From Aphelocoma coerulescens (taxonomy: Eukaryota; Chordata; Aves; Passeriformes; Corvidae), in the NCBI RefSeq assembly GCF_041296385.1, contig NW_027183804.1, positions 1,984,001 to 2,048,000 on the forward strand: a stretch of DNA of 64,000 nt. Reading direction: 5' to 3'. A model generated the notes under the pieces. That model saw only the letters and a list, made by a program, of their open reading frames with translations. It made no database searches and was not told where the DNA came from. A program made the position numbers and the translations under genes. Shown in pieces: positions 42,420 through 53,296 of the stretch; position 1 is the first letter of the stretch; each line of letters opens with the position of its first letter.

Positions 42420-42950
42420 TCCTCCCCATGCTGGTGGGTCAGGCAGGGCAACCTCCAGCCCGGAGCCAGGGGGCTGCGGGACCCCTTGGGAGAGCCGGAG
42501 GGGGAACCTCGGGACCCCCAGAGTGGGACGAGCGGAGAGGGGCAGTACCGGGACCAGGGGAGCCCCGGCAGTCTGGAGGAGCGAACCCCTGTGAGCCCCA
42601 GGACCCCAAAGTGGGGAGCCCAGAGAGGGGGGAGCGCCGCCATTCGCAGGACCCTCAACAGCCTGGAGAGGGGGAGGGTGGACTCCTTGGACCCCCTGCA
42701 CCCCGAAGCAGAGAATAAGGGGAGAAGGGACCTGGGGACCCCATAACCCCCAGCATCCCTAAGTGGGGAGACCAAAGGGGGGAGATTTTGGATTCCTGGG
42801 ACTCCCATCAGCCTGGGGAGAGTGGGGACCAAGTAGAGAGGGGGACCCCAATGAAAGAGGGACCCCCAGCAGCTGGGACAGGGGGGAGCCCCAGAACCCC
42901 AAAACAGAGAGGCCAGAGAGGGGGAACTCCTGAGAGGCTTTTTCAGAGCA
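42420..42950 (+). repeat. G-rich minisatellite upstream of gene C (inverted partner of 27270-27730)
   Basis: For example GCCGGAGGGGGAACCTCGGG matches the reverse of 27660-27690. No coding feature was recognised. Confidence 0.55.
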
Positions 42951-43077
42951 GATTTTTATAGACACACAGTGCCCTGTGATTTCTAGAGACGGACTTGGCA
43001 GAGGGACCTGTAAAGTCAATGTGCTCATCCCTTGTTTCTCCCCAAACCAGGATTTCCCATTCCCAACCCTTGGCCAG

Positions 43078-44237
43078 ATGGAGGAGGAGGCTGTGAGGAA
43101 GAGGAAGATGCCCCAGGACCCCCAGGCAGGTGAGGAGGAAGTCAGTGCCCCTTTCCCCCTCTCTCCTGCTCCATCTCCCAGCCCAGCATCGCCCCCGGCT
43201 GCAGGACAACCCCGCTGCCGACGCCGTCCTGCCGGGGACGGACTGGGGGGATCTCCTTCCCCTTCCCTGTGGCACGGAGGCAAATCCCATCCTCTCCTTG
43301 TCCTTCCTCCCCAGACAAGGAGCTGAGGACGGAGCCCAGGGAGGACAAATCCCCACGGCAGAACCTGGTGGAAGAGGCTGTTTTGAGCAGCTCCACGGCT
43401 CAGGAATCCAACGGGGAGGAAAAGCCCTGGAGATCCCGCAGGAGGAGGGACTGCAAACACAGCCCAGGGTGCTCCGAGGAGGAAAGACCCACCCTGTGCC
43501 GGGAAGGCGGCCGGAGATCCAGCCAGAGGTCAGAGCTGGTGGCTCATGAGCAGCTTCACAATGGGGAGAAGCCCCATACGTGTGGGGAATGTGGGAAGAG
43601 TTTCAGGTGGAGCTCCAACCTGATCAATCACCAGAGGATCCACACCGGGGAGAGGCCCTATGAGTGTGGGGAATGTGGGAAGAGCTTCAGCCAGAGATGT
43701 ACCCTGATCCAGCACCAGAGGTTCCACACTGGGAAGAGGCCCTATGAGTGTGGGGAATGTGGGAAGAGCTTTGTCACACTCTCCAACATACGTATCCACC
43801 AGAGGATCCACACCGGGGAGAGGCCCTACGAGTGTCCCCAGTGTGAGAAGAGGTTTCACACCAGCTCCAGTCTCCTCCTGCACCAGCGGATTCACACGGA
43901 TGAGAGGCCCTTCCGCTGCCCCGACTGCAGGAAGGGCTTCAAACAAAACTCCCACCTCATCAGGCACCGGCGCATCCACACTGGGGAGAGGCCCTATGAG
44001 TGTCCCGAGTGTGGGAAGAGGTTTCAGAGCAGCTTCCATCTCCTCCTGCACCAGCGGATTCACACGGATGAGAGGCCCTTCCGCTGCACTGACTGCAGGA
44101 AGGGCTTCAAACAAAACTCCCACCTCATCAGGCACCGGCGCATCCACACCGGGGAGAGGCCCTACGAGTGTCCCCAGTGTGGGAAGAGCTTCTCCAGGAG
44201 CTCTCACTTGACCAAACACCAACGGAGGCACCGCTAA
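43078..44237 (+). CDS. C2H2 zinc-finger protein C (8 fingers)
   Basis: Predicted nuclear DNA-binding protein; coding sequence join(43078..43129,43315..44237), 324 residues. The start [17 protein letters not shown] is in an exon that opens after CCCAAACCAG; the 185-base intron is GT-AG, phase 1. A charged linker with no KRAB or SCAN domain is followed by eight tandem C-x2-C-x12-H-x3-H fingers, all ligands intact, with TG(E/K)RPY or TDERPF linkers. Fingers 5 and 7 are nearly identical, and the pair 4-5 is repeated as 6-7, showing recent internal duplication by two-finger units. It is the inverted partner of gene B (5 fingers). The stop TAA is followed in frame by a fossil finger. Confidence 0.85.
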
Positions 44238-44330
44238 GGGAAGCCCTGCGAGTGCCCCGACTGTGGGAAGAGCTTTGTCCTCTGCTCCGACTCCATCCCC
44301 CAACAGAGGACCCAGGTTAGGAAGACCCCT
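44238..44330 (+). pseudogene. Fossil extra zinc finger after the stop of gene C
   Basis: In frame after [23 protein letters not shown] followed by PQQRTQ; both Cys are kept, both His are lost. Confidence 0.75.
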
Positions 44331-44499
44331 GGCTGGTGCTCTCCACGTTCTCCTGGATCCCCGTAGGCACCTGGGTGAACGCAGGGGCAGGAACATCCAT
44401 CGGGACTTAGATCAACATTGGGAATTCACTGGGAAGAGCTGATTTTTTACCTTTACACCCTAAAAAATTTCATCTGCTCTGTCCAATTGTTTCTTCTGC

Positions 44500-44870
44500 T
44501 GGCTGCGGAGAGAAACAAAGGACTCTACACGATTCAGTGTGAATCAGGCAGAAGCCATTTTATTGATGACCTACTGTCCCTCATATACAGTTCTTGCTTT
44601 CCCTACACGTGATCGTGCATAATTATTATGGGTTAAGGGCTATTTTCACACGCTGCTTTATGCTTTGTGGTTGGCTCTTGTCTGTGTGTCACATTGTCTG
44701 TCATGTATGTCACAACTGTCCTTCAGTTGGCGTTTTCTTATCCTTTTCTTCCTTTGCTTGTTCCTCATTCACATCCTCCCCACTGCTGCTTGTTCCTGTC
44801 TCACAACCTCCCCATGGCCCCTCCCCTCCCCCCCCATCATCCCTGCCTCCAGTTCTCTGCTCTGACTGCA
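44500..44870. other. Unassigned stretch between genes C and D
   Basis: No gene recognised. It begins where the inverted similarity to 25905 ends. Confidence 0.3.
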
Positions 44871-45235
44871 GCCTGGGGACACTTTCTCTGTCGTGTCCCT
44901 CACTGGGACCCATGAAAACTTCCAGAAACTTTGAAGTTCAATTCTGACTTGAATTCTTGAGAGGTTTGTGCCAGTCCCTGTCAGGGACTGATGTTCAGGG
45001 CCTCAGCAGCAAGGCCCGAGAGGGTCATTGCAGTCCTTGTGCTGTGTCTGTGCTGCTGAGCTGGGCCGGGCTCCTGGCACAGAGGCAGCTCCTGGCAAGC
45101 GGCAGCGCTGCAGAGAGACAGCTCTGGCCAGGAGCAGCTCCTGGGCACAGCCCAGCAGGGCTGGGGCACTGCCTGCAGCCAGCCCGGGCACAGCACAGGG
45201 GCACACAGGGCTTCAACTCAGCCGGGGCTGGGAAG
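44870..45235 (+). repeat. Duplicate of the segment upstream of the olfactory receptor
   Basis: About 340 bases match 49880-50215, including GTGCTGCTGAGCTGGGCCGG and GCTCCTGGCACAGAGG and the final AGCAGGGCTG...GCACTGCCTGCAG. It provides the 5' part of the long frame of zinc-finger locus D. Confidence 0.7.
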
Positions 45236-45697
45236 GGGCTGACAAGTGGCTGGGGGGGCTCCAAACCCAGCCCAGGGAGCTCTGAGGAGGAAAGACCCAG
45301 CCTGTGCTGGGAAGGCAGCTGCAGATCCAGCCAGAGCTCAGAGCTGGTGGTTCATGAGCAGCTTCATGGCAGAGAGAAGCCCAACAAATGCTTGGAATGT
45401 GAGAAGAGCTTCAGCTGGAGCTCCAGCCTGCTCTGCCACAAGAGGATCCACACTGGGGAGAGGCCCTGCGAGTGTCCTGAGGGTGGGAAGAGCTCCAGTC
45501 TCCTCGGGCACCAGCGCAGGCACACAGAGGAGTGCTCCTTCTGCTGCCCTGACTACACAAAAGGCTTCAAGTACAACTCCACCCTCGTCACCCACCGGCG
45601 CATCCACACCAGGGAGAGGCCCTACGAGTGTCTGCAGTGTGGGAAGAGCTTCTCACAGAGCTCTCACTTGACCAGACACCAACGGAGGCACCACTAA
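44957..45697 (+). pseudogene. C2H2 zinc-finger locus D, chimeric and partly decayed (4 finger positions)
   Basis: An uninterrupted 246-codon frame. The first 95 residues come from a segment that is duplicated upstream of the olfactory receptor and are probably not genuine protein. From [13 protein letters not shown] on it follows the family. Finger 1 (CLECEKSF...HKRIH) and finger 4 (CLQCGKSF...HQRRH) have all ligands. Finger 2 is shortened and has CPEGGKSS (second Cys lost), and finger 3 has CCPDYTKGF (second Cys replaced by Tyr). The normal first coding exon is absent. It looks like a truncated family copy; a short two-finger protein remains possible. Confidence 0.65.
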
Positions 45698-45699
45698 GG

Positions 45700-46010
45700 G
45701 AAGCCCTGCGAGTGCCCTGACTGTGGCAAGAGCTTTGTCCTCTGCTCCAACTTCATCCCCCAGCAGAGGACCCAAATCGGGAAGAGCCCTGGTGGCCCAC
45801 ATTCCTGGTGATCCAGGTTGGGAAGACCCCCAGCTGATGGTCCTTTTGTTTTGGCCCTAATTTTCTTTTGATCCATCTCTGTCCCTTAAAAACACCCAAA
45901 ATTAGGGTAAAAATAAAGAAATTGATCAGAGACATCTAAAGTCTCACCATTTTACTGGTATTTGGGGGGAATTTTGGGTTTAGGGTCATATTTGGCAGAG
46001 GAGGATGGAG
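45700..46010 (+). other. Downstream of locus D: fossil finger and diverged duplicon
   Basis: 45698-45780 carries the post-stop finger remnant ([16 protein letters not shown]). 45860-45960 is an inverted copy of 15880-15945, so the duplicon context of the zinc-finger genes continues here. Confidence 0.5.
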
Positions 46011-46230
46011 ACTGTCCCTCTCACCCCAATGATGTTTGGGCGGGGTCACACCAGGGGTGAGAGGGACAGAGACCCCCCCGGCCTCCTCAGGTGTGAGAAG
46101 GTCGGAGAGCCCCCCACCCCCCGAGCACACTCAGCGGTGAGAGGGACACAGAGCCCCTGGTCCCCCACCCCGCACAAGCATTCCCTGGGGTGAGAGGGAC
46201 AGGGACAACCCACTCAAGCCCCTCCCCAGC
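46010..46230 (+). repeat. Tandem repeat of about 65-75 bp, 3 copies
   Basis: Repeats of GGGGTGAGAGGGACAGAGACC-like sequence separated by CCCCCAC-rich spacers. Confidence 0.7.
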
Positions 46231-47005
46231 ATCCCCTTGGCACCAGACCAAATAAACTTGGCAGAAATCAAACTTAAGTCTACATAAAATGCTTTGAGCA
46301 ATGTTTGCTCTTCCCACAAGTCACTTGTGATGAAAACACAAGCAAGCCCCAACCATGAATGAACCGACAGCACAAGCAGTTCTGGTGGCAATTCAAAGCT
46401 CCAGCGGTTCCCACACAGCTCCAGCTCAGCTGCTGCAGGTTCCTGTAAAAGAAAAGTGACAATTCGGCCCAATACAGATGATTGAAAGGAAGGAAAACTC
46501 TGTGTAGCTGTCACCAAGGTGGCAGGGAGGAAGAGAAAAATGATTCTCCCATTTGGCAAAGCCCCCCAGCCTGTGAGAGAGAAAAGGGGAGAGCAAGGGA
46601 GTGGCAGGGACAGAGACCTCCCCTGGGGAGGGGCGAGTGTGACACTGTCCCCTGTGTGTGTGGCCTTCCCGGGCTGGGGGTTTCACACCTGAGCCAGTCT
46701 GGGTAAGGGGGGTGGTGTTCACTCCCCCTGAGCAGGGGTTACCCCACACCCCCAAAACTCCTCCTGCCCCCTTGGTTGGGGGATGGGGGTGCAAACCTGG
46801 CCTCAGCAAAGGGGTCTGGGGGCTGGGGCCTCCCCCAGCCCGACCCCAGCCAGGGCTGATTTTCAGGACAGCTCTGGGCGTGGCTTTCTGGTGGATTCAT
46901 TCTCCTCCCTCAGCCTTGTTTACTTCTTAGAGTAAAGAACTGTTCCTCCTTTTCCTGTGTTTTTGCTTGGGAGCCCTGTAATTGTGGGATTGGATCCGAG
47001 GGGAT
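46231..47005. other. Unassigned, possibly LTR-derived
   Basis: Its right part (46880-46990) has TTTACTTCTTAGAGTAAAGAACTG and CTTGGGAGCCCTGTAATTG, reminiscent of a retroviral R/U5 end. No coding relics and no defined ends were found. Confidence 0.3.
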
Positions 47006-47009
47006 CATC

Positions 47010-47315
47010 GGGGCACTGCTGGGCCCCATGGACCAAGGGGCCGGTGTGATTCTGAGAGGCCCCGTGGAGTCAAGGAGACCATGGTGCTCCTGCAGGTCCT
47101 CATGGAATCACGGAGTCCATTGTGACACTGCTGGGCCCATGGAACCAAGGACACCTTTGTGACCCTGAGGGGCCCCGTGGAACCAAGGACACCTTTGTGA
47201 CACTGAGGGGCCCATGGAACCAAGGACACCTTTGTGACCCTGAGGGGCCCAATGGAACCAAGGACACCTTTGTGACACCGAGGGAACCAAGGGAACATGG
47301 AACAGCTCTGGCTGC
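47010..47315 (+). repeat. 38-bp minisatellite family, array 4
   Basis: The cleanest array: units of 37-38 bases with ACCAAGGACACCTTTGTGAC and CTGAGGGGCCC(C/A)(G/T)GGA repeated four times at 47149-47300, flanked by more diverged units. Confidence 0.9.
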
Positions 47316-47389
47316 CTTGGGCTCCTGGGGCCACCTGACAGCTCCGGCTGACCTTGGCATGTCCAGGGCCGATTCTCATCTGCCCCTGG

Positions 47390-48170
47390 AGCACTGGGGC
47401 TCTGTGCTTTCCTTCCTATGGAACAGAACTGTCTTTCTCCCCCAGGGGCCCATGGCCAAAATTGAGATTCTGCCTCCAAAATTCCATCTATCAAAGGATT
47501 GCTCTGTGTCGAAAGGTGCCAGGACAGACGGCTCTGGCCGGCCTTGGCCTCTGGCGGTCGCCTCTCATCAGCCTTCCAAACACTGGGGCTCTGTGATTTC
47601 CTTCCTATGGCAAAGAACCGTCCTTCTCTTCCAGGCACAAATGGCCAAAACTGGGATTCCACCTCCCAAATTCTGTCTATCCAAGGATTGCTCCCAGGGA
47701 AGAGCTGCCAGGACAGATGGTTCTGGCTGGCCCTGGCCTCCAGTGGCTCCTGCTCATCTCCCTCTGAAACACTGGGGCTCCGTGCTTTCCCTCCTATGGA
47801 AAAGAACCGTCCTTCTTCTTCAGGCTCCCATGGCTGAAGTTGGGATTTGGCCTCCCAAATTCTATCCAAGGATTGCTCCCAGACAAAAGTTGCCAAGACA
47901 AACAGGTCTGGCTGGCCTTGGCCTCCTGGGGGCCACCTCTCATCTGCCTTCAAAACATTGGGGCTCCACCCTTTCCCTACAATGGAAAAGAACCGTCCTT
48001 CCTGTCCAGGCACCCAAGGTCAAAACTGGGATTCCACCTCCCAGATTCCCAATATCCAAGGGCTGCTCCCAGACAAACCTGCCAGGACAGACAGATGTGG
48101 CTGGCCTTGGCCTCTGGTGTCTGTGTCTCATCTGCCCCTGAAGCCCTGGGGCTCGGTGCTGCCCTTCCTC
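47390..48170 (+). repeat. 188-bp satellite, block 1 (about 4 units)
   Basis: The landmark CACTGGGGCTC(T/C)GTG recurs at about 47392, 47581, 47770, 47956 and 48144, a spacing of 186-189 bases. Each unit contains CTTTCCTTCCTATGG, CCATGGCCAAAA and CCAGGACAGA phrases. Confidence 0.9.
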
Positions 48171-48370
48171 TGGAGACCACTGTGACCCTGCGTGGCCTCG
48201 TGGAACCCAGGGGCCGTTGTGACCCTGCAGGGCTGGTGGCACCAAGGGCACCATTGTGACCCTGTGGCGTTCCATGGAGCCAAGGGGCCACTGTGGCACT
48301 GCTGGCCCCAAAGAACCGAGGGGCCTTTGTGACCCTGCAGGGCCCACGGAACCAAGGGAACGTGGAACAG
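48170..48370 (+). repeat. 38-bp minisatellite family, array 5, inside the satellite
   Basis: Four to five units (TTGTGACCCTGCAGGGC, GAACCAAGGG) separate the two blocks of the 188-bp satellite, and the sequence that followed the first array (GGAACAGCTCTGGCTGCC) recurs after it. Confidence 0.85.
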
Positions 48371-48429
48371 CTCTGGCTGCCTTGGGCTCCTGGGGCCGCC
48401 TGGCAGCTCCGGCTGACCTTGGCATGGAG

Positions 48430-49110
48430 AGAGCTGCTTCTCACTGCCCTGGAGCGCTGGGGCTCCGTGCTTTCCTTCCTATGGAACAGAACTGTCCTTC
48501 TCCTCCAGGGGCCCACGGCCAAAACTGGGATTCTACATCCAAATTTGATTATGTAAGGATTGTTCCCATATGAAACTTGCCAGGACAGATGGGTCTCGCT
48601 GGCCTTGGCCTCTTGGGAGCCACCTCTCATCTGCCTTTGAAACACTGCGGGGCTGTGCTGTTCTTTCCATGGAAAAAACATCTTTCAAGTCCAGGTGTCC
48701 ATGGCCAAAATTGGGAATACACCTCCAAAATTCCGTATATCCAAGTACAGCTCCCAGGCAAAATCTGCCAGGACTGACAAGTCCAGCTTCCCTTGGCTTC
48801 CTGAGGGCCAGCTCTCAGCTGCCTTTGAAACGCTGGGGCTGTGCTTCTCTTCCTGTGGAACTGAGCCATCCTTCTCCTCCAGCTGCCCATGGCCAAAATT
48901 GGAATTTGGCCTCCAAAATTCCATCTATCCCAGGATTGCTGCCAGACAAAAGCTGCCAAGACAAACAGGTCTGGCTGGCCTTGGCCTCTGATGGCCGCCT
49001 TTCATCTTTCAATACTGGGCTTCTGTGGTTTCCTTCCTGGGGAAAAGAACCGTCCCTCTTGTCCGGGTGCTCTTGGCCTCGAGCACCTGACCACTGTATA
49101 GGGACAAAGG
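48430..49110 (+). repeat. 188-bp satellite, block 2 (about 3-4 units)
   Basis: Continuation of the same units, landmarks at about 48453, 48641, 48829 and 49011. Confidence 0.9.
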
Positions 49111-50220
49111 AGCTCTGTGCTCCGTGGAGTGGAGACTGAGGAGAGCAGAGGAGAGCCCTGGGAGGGACTGAAGGGAGGTTTCAGAGATGGTGGATCCTTC
49201 TGGCATTGTAGAGAACAGGAAGAGAAAGAGAAAATGAATGTGAAGGGCAGCTGGGGAGGCCCAGAGTGGACACCAGGAGAAAGGAATTTCCCTCCCAGGC
49301 AGGGCTGGGGTGCAACACGTCCCCCAGAAGGAGCCTGGAGCAGCCCAAGGCTTTGTGTGGCCAGGCAGAGGCAGGCAGGACGCAGAGCTGCCGGCAAAGG
49401 AAGGGGCCAGCCAGGTGGGGCAGCCGGGGGGATGAGGACAGCCTGCAGGGACAGAGGCGCAGGGCAGGGACAGCGTGGCACAGCCTGGGCTGCAGAGGGC
49501 AGAGGGATGGGCAGCAGCTGCAAGGCCCTGACAGAGCCAACTTGTGCAGCCCTTTGGCCACGGCTGCTGGCCCTGTCCCTGAGGCCAGGAGGGGACAAGT
49601 GACCCCTGCAGCCCTGGGGCCTCAGTGCCTCCTTGTCCCTGCCCAGCAGCCTGGCAGGGGCTGCCCCATGGTGCTGCCCTGGGCACTGCCCATCCCCACT
49701 TCCCAGTGCCCCGGCAAGAGCCCTGAGCACTGAGGGAGGGACAGGATCTGCCTTGCCAGGGGCTGGGGCTCAGGCCTTGGCCCTTTGCACTCAGGGAACA
49801 CAGCCAGCTTTGCTCAGCACCAGAGACACCTTTCCCTTGCTTGTCCCCACCTGCCATCGCTGCCTCCAGAGTTCTGCTCTCACTGGAACCTGGGCACACT
49901 TTCACGTGAGTCGTGTCCTGATGGGACCCATTAAAAGTTAAAGAAACTTTGGACTTTGAATCTTTGAGTTCTTGAGAAGTTTTTTGAAGACACTCTGAGG
50001 GACTGAGTCTGATGTGAACAACACCAAAGCCCTGAGGGGGTCATTAAAGTCCTTGTGCTGCTGCTGTGCTGCTGAGCTGGGCCGGGCTCCTGGCACAGAG
50101 GGAACTCTCAAGCTCCTGGCAACCAAGGAGAGCTTCAAAGAGGCAGCTCTGCTGAGGAGCAGCTCCTCTGCCAGCCCAGCAGGGCTGAGGGCACTGCCTG
50201 CAGGTACCTGGGAGGAGTGA
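49111..50220 (+). other. Non-coding stretch with a dispersed duplicate
   Basis: 49880-50215 matches 44870-45235. The rest has open frames on both strands without domains. Confidence 0.4.
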
Positions 50221-52341
50221 GCAGAGAGCTGGCTAAAGCAGCTGGAAGGACAGCTCTGAACTCATTCCTGGAGAAACCTTCACAGCGTGGGACACAGTGA
50301 GTCTCTGGCTGCAGGGATCCTCTAGAGCTGGCCCATGACACGGCTGCCCTGGCTGTGAGGATGGCTCTGCTGCCGTTCCTGCCTTGGGGGAGGATGTGCT
50401 GCAGAGCGGGGCTGCCCTGGGCACCGTCAGAGGGACAGGGCAGGACGGCTCCTGCTGCCAGGGCCGGCTGCAGGCTCTGAAGGTGGGCAGCAGCCAGGGG
50501 TGCCCAGGGCTGTCCTGCAGAGCAGCTCCTGCAGCCCTGAGGGCTCTTTGCCAGGCCAGGGCATCTGCCACCTGCCAGGGGCAGCTCTCAGCCTGCCTGG
50601 GAGCTCCCCATGGACGGTGCAGGGGAGCTGTGGCTGCAAGGAGTGACTCCTGCAGGGCAGGTCCTGCTGCTGTGGAGAGGCTGCTGTGGGGGCCAGGGCT
50701 GCTCAGAGCTCCAGCTCATGCCCAGGTCATTTCTGAGGGGGCTTTTCATGAGCACATTCAGGGCAGGAGATTCCTGCTTGAGTTTCTGCTTTCCTCAATC
50801 TGTGCTCCCACTTTTCTCTGGCTCACCTTGGTGGGAATGGAAACTCAGCTGTGCAGGCAGAGCAGGGGCTGAGGCTCTTAAACCATCACACTGAGGATTC
50901 CTGGGAGCCTCAGCAAGTGCCTGCACCTCGCCAGCCCCCAGCTCCAGCCAGCATCACCTTTCCATGGTGCCCAGGCCCGGGGGAGCTGTTCTTTAATCGC
51001 CGCAGCCCCGAGCGGCTGCCGGGCAGGGCTGGCCCAGGGGCTGGGCTGGGCTCCGGCAGCAGCGGCAGGGACGGAGCCCGGGCCGCAGGAGCAGCTCCCG
51101 GCTGGGCCAGCTCCAGCAGCAGAGCCGTGGGCAGGGAGGGAGGGAGGCAGCGCTGAGGGCAGCCCTGCTGAGGGGAGCTGTGGCAGCTGCCGGCGCTGCC
51201 CTGCAGTGCAGACACCGCCCTGAGCAGCGCAGCTCCGGTGTCCCCTCGCAGCCAGCACAGCCCTCAGCCCGGGGGCTCGGGGCCCTCAGCCCGGGGGCTC
51301 GGGGCCCTCGGTGCCCTCCTGGGCCGGCAGAGCAGCAGCAGAGATGAAGGGCATCTCTGCGGCCACGGGCCCGTTCCTGCTGCCCGGGGCCTGAGGGCGA
51401 CTGTCCTGCCCTGGTGCTGCCCGGGAGGGGCTGGGCAGCGCTGGGCAGGGAAAGGCTTTTCCTCAGGGCCCGGCTCTCTCTCCTTGCCCTGCTCAGCTGC
51501 TCCTGGCGCTGCTGAGGGGCTCTCTGGGAATGGCACTTCCAGCTGCAGGCTCAGGCCCAGCCCTGGGGCTCCTCCTGTGCAGGCTGAGCACAGCAATGGG
51601 GTGTCCCAGCTCCCTCTGCCCCGGGAGCTCGGGGCAGGCCGGGCTGGGAGGCTGGCAATGAGCCGGCTCTCCTCCAGCAGTGCCATGGGCAGGAGCCTCG
51701 CTGTGCCCTCGGGATGCCATCCCAGCTTCAGCTGCCTTCCAGGGGACACTGGGGCCGCGAGTGTCCTTGGCCAGCAGTGGGGCTGAGAGACTGAGAAAGG
51801 CTGAGCCACTTTGCTCTGCTCTCTGCTCCCTCTGCTCTCAGCTGTGCCAGGCTGATTTTCAGGGGAACACAGTGACTGCCCTCCATCTCAGCAAGGGCAG
51901 CTGGGGACAGATGGAGTGACAGAGCAGCTCCCCTCACCCTTCCCTGAGTTACAGCCAATGCTCTTGCCTTGCACAGCTCTCTCTGCTCTCCCTGGGTGCA
52001 GCAGGAAACCCTCTCAAAGTGCCTTTGGCCGTCACCGTTCCTTAGCCCTGGCACAGGAGATGCTGCCCAGCTCCTCTGCCTCAGGAGCAGTTTGGGCTGA
52101 TGGAGTCCAGCCCCAGGACCAGCCCCTGTCCCCATTCCCATGTCCCCACTGCAGCAGAGCAGAGCTGACTCCTCGCTGTCCATGGGCACAGCCCCTGCTC
52201 GTCACAGCAACGGGGCCAGATCCCAGCAGAGCTCCAGGCATGGCTCTGAGAAAAGGAGAACTGGGGGGCAGGGCCGGGAGAAAGGGCTTGGGCATTGCTC
52301 AGCAAAGTCTCCCCTGACTCCTCACTGTCTTGTCCTTCAAC
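50221..52341 (+). other. Upstream region of the olfactory receptor
   Basis: No coding exon recognised. It contains a short 25-base tandem duplication (CAGCCCGGGGGCTCGGGGCCCT, 51266-51310) and GC-rich blocks that could hold untranslated exons. It ends in a good splice acceptor, TGTCCTTCAACAG at about 52342, as commonly found just upstream of vertebrate olfactory receptor coding exons. Confidence 0.4.
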
Positions 52342-52366
52342 AGCACTCCATGGCCAGAGGCTCCAA

Positions 52367-53296
52367 ATGTCCAACAGCAGCTCCATCAGCCCCTTCCTCC
52401 TGCTGGCATTGGCAGACACGCGGCAGCTGCAGCTCCTGCACTTCTGCCTCTTCCTGGGCATCTCCCTGGCTGCCCTCCTGGCCAACAGCCTCATCATCAG
52501 CGCCGGAGCCTGCGGCCAGCACCTGCACAGCCCCATGTTCTTCTTCCTGCTCAACCTGGCCCTCATCGACCTGGGCTCCATCTGCACCACTGTCCCCAAG
52601 GCCATGCACAATTCCCTCTGGGGCACCAGGCACATCTCCTACTCAGCATGTGCTGCTCAGGTGTTTTTCTTTCTGTTCTTCCTCTCAGCAGAGTATTTCA
52701 TCCTCACCATCATGTGCTATGACCGCTGCGTGTCCATCTGCAAACCCCTGCACTACGGGACCCTCCTGGGCAGCAGAGCTTGTGCCCACATGGCAGCAGC
52801 TGCCTGGGCCAGTGCCTTTCTCTACGCTCTCATGCACACGGCCAATACATTTTCCCTGCCCCTGTGCCAGGGCAATGCCCTGGGCCAGTTCTTCTGTGAA
52901 ATCCCACACATCCTCAAGCTCTCCTGCTCCAAATCCTACCTCAGGGAACTTGGGCTCATCGCTGTCAGTGTCTGTTTGCTCTTTGGCTGTTTTGTGTTCA
53001 TTGTTTTCTCCTATGTGCAGATCTTCAGGGCCGTGCTGAGGATCCCCTCTGAGCAGGGCCGGCACAAAGCCTTTTCCACGTGCCTCCCTCACCTGGCTGT
53101 GGTCTCTCTGTTCCTCAGCACTGTTATGTTTGCCTACCTGAAGCCCCCGTCCATCTCGTCCCCATCCCTGGATGTGGCAGTGTCAGTTCTGTACTCGGTG
53201 GTGCCTCCAGCCCTGAACCCCCTCATCTACAGCCTGAGGAACCAGGAGCTCAGAAACTCTCTGAAGAAAGTGATTGCTGGTTTGCAGAAACCCTAA
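52367..53296 (+). CDS. Olfactory receptor, OR14-type (intact)
   Basis: A seven-transmembrane odorant receptor of the G-protein-coupled family, expected in the membrane of olfactory neuron cilia, 309 residues in a single coding exon. I chose the ATG at 52367 over an in-frame one at 52295 because it gives the family start MSNSSSIS with an N-glycosylation site and lies just after the acceptor at 52342. Landmarks: PMFFFLLNLALIDL in TM2, MCYDRCVSICKPLHY at the end of TM3 (a DRY-box variant with Cys), FSTCLPHL in TM6 and PPALNPLIYSLRN in TM7, plus the extracellular loop-2 cysteines. The wording is that of the bird-expanded OR14 clade. No frameshift or stop is visible. Confidence 0.95.
   Translation: MSNSSSISPFLLLALADTRQLQLLHFCLFLGISLAALLANSLIISAGACGQHLHSPMFFFLLNLALIDLGSICTTVPKAMHNSLWGTRHISYSACAAQVFFFLFFLSAEYFILTIMCYDRCVSICKPLHYGTLLGSRACAHMAAAAWASAFLYALMHTANTFSLPLCQGNALGQFFCEIPHILKLSCSKSYLRELGLIAVSVCLLFGCFVFIVFSYVQIFRAVLRIPSEQGRHKAFSTCLPHLAVVSLFLSTVMFAYLKPPSISSPSLDVAVSVLYSVVPPALNPLIYSLRNQELRNSLKKVIAGLQKP

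Noticed and set aside
47108..48141. Long frames on both strands over the satellite
   Set aside because: The open frames come from a 189-base (63-codon) repeat; both strands are open, and no domain or start context is seen.
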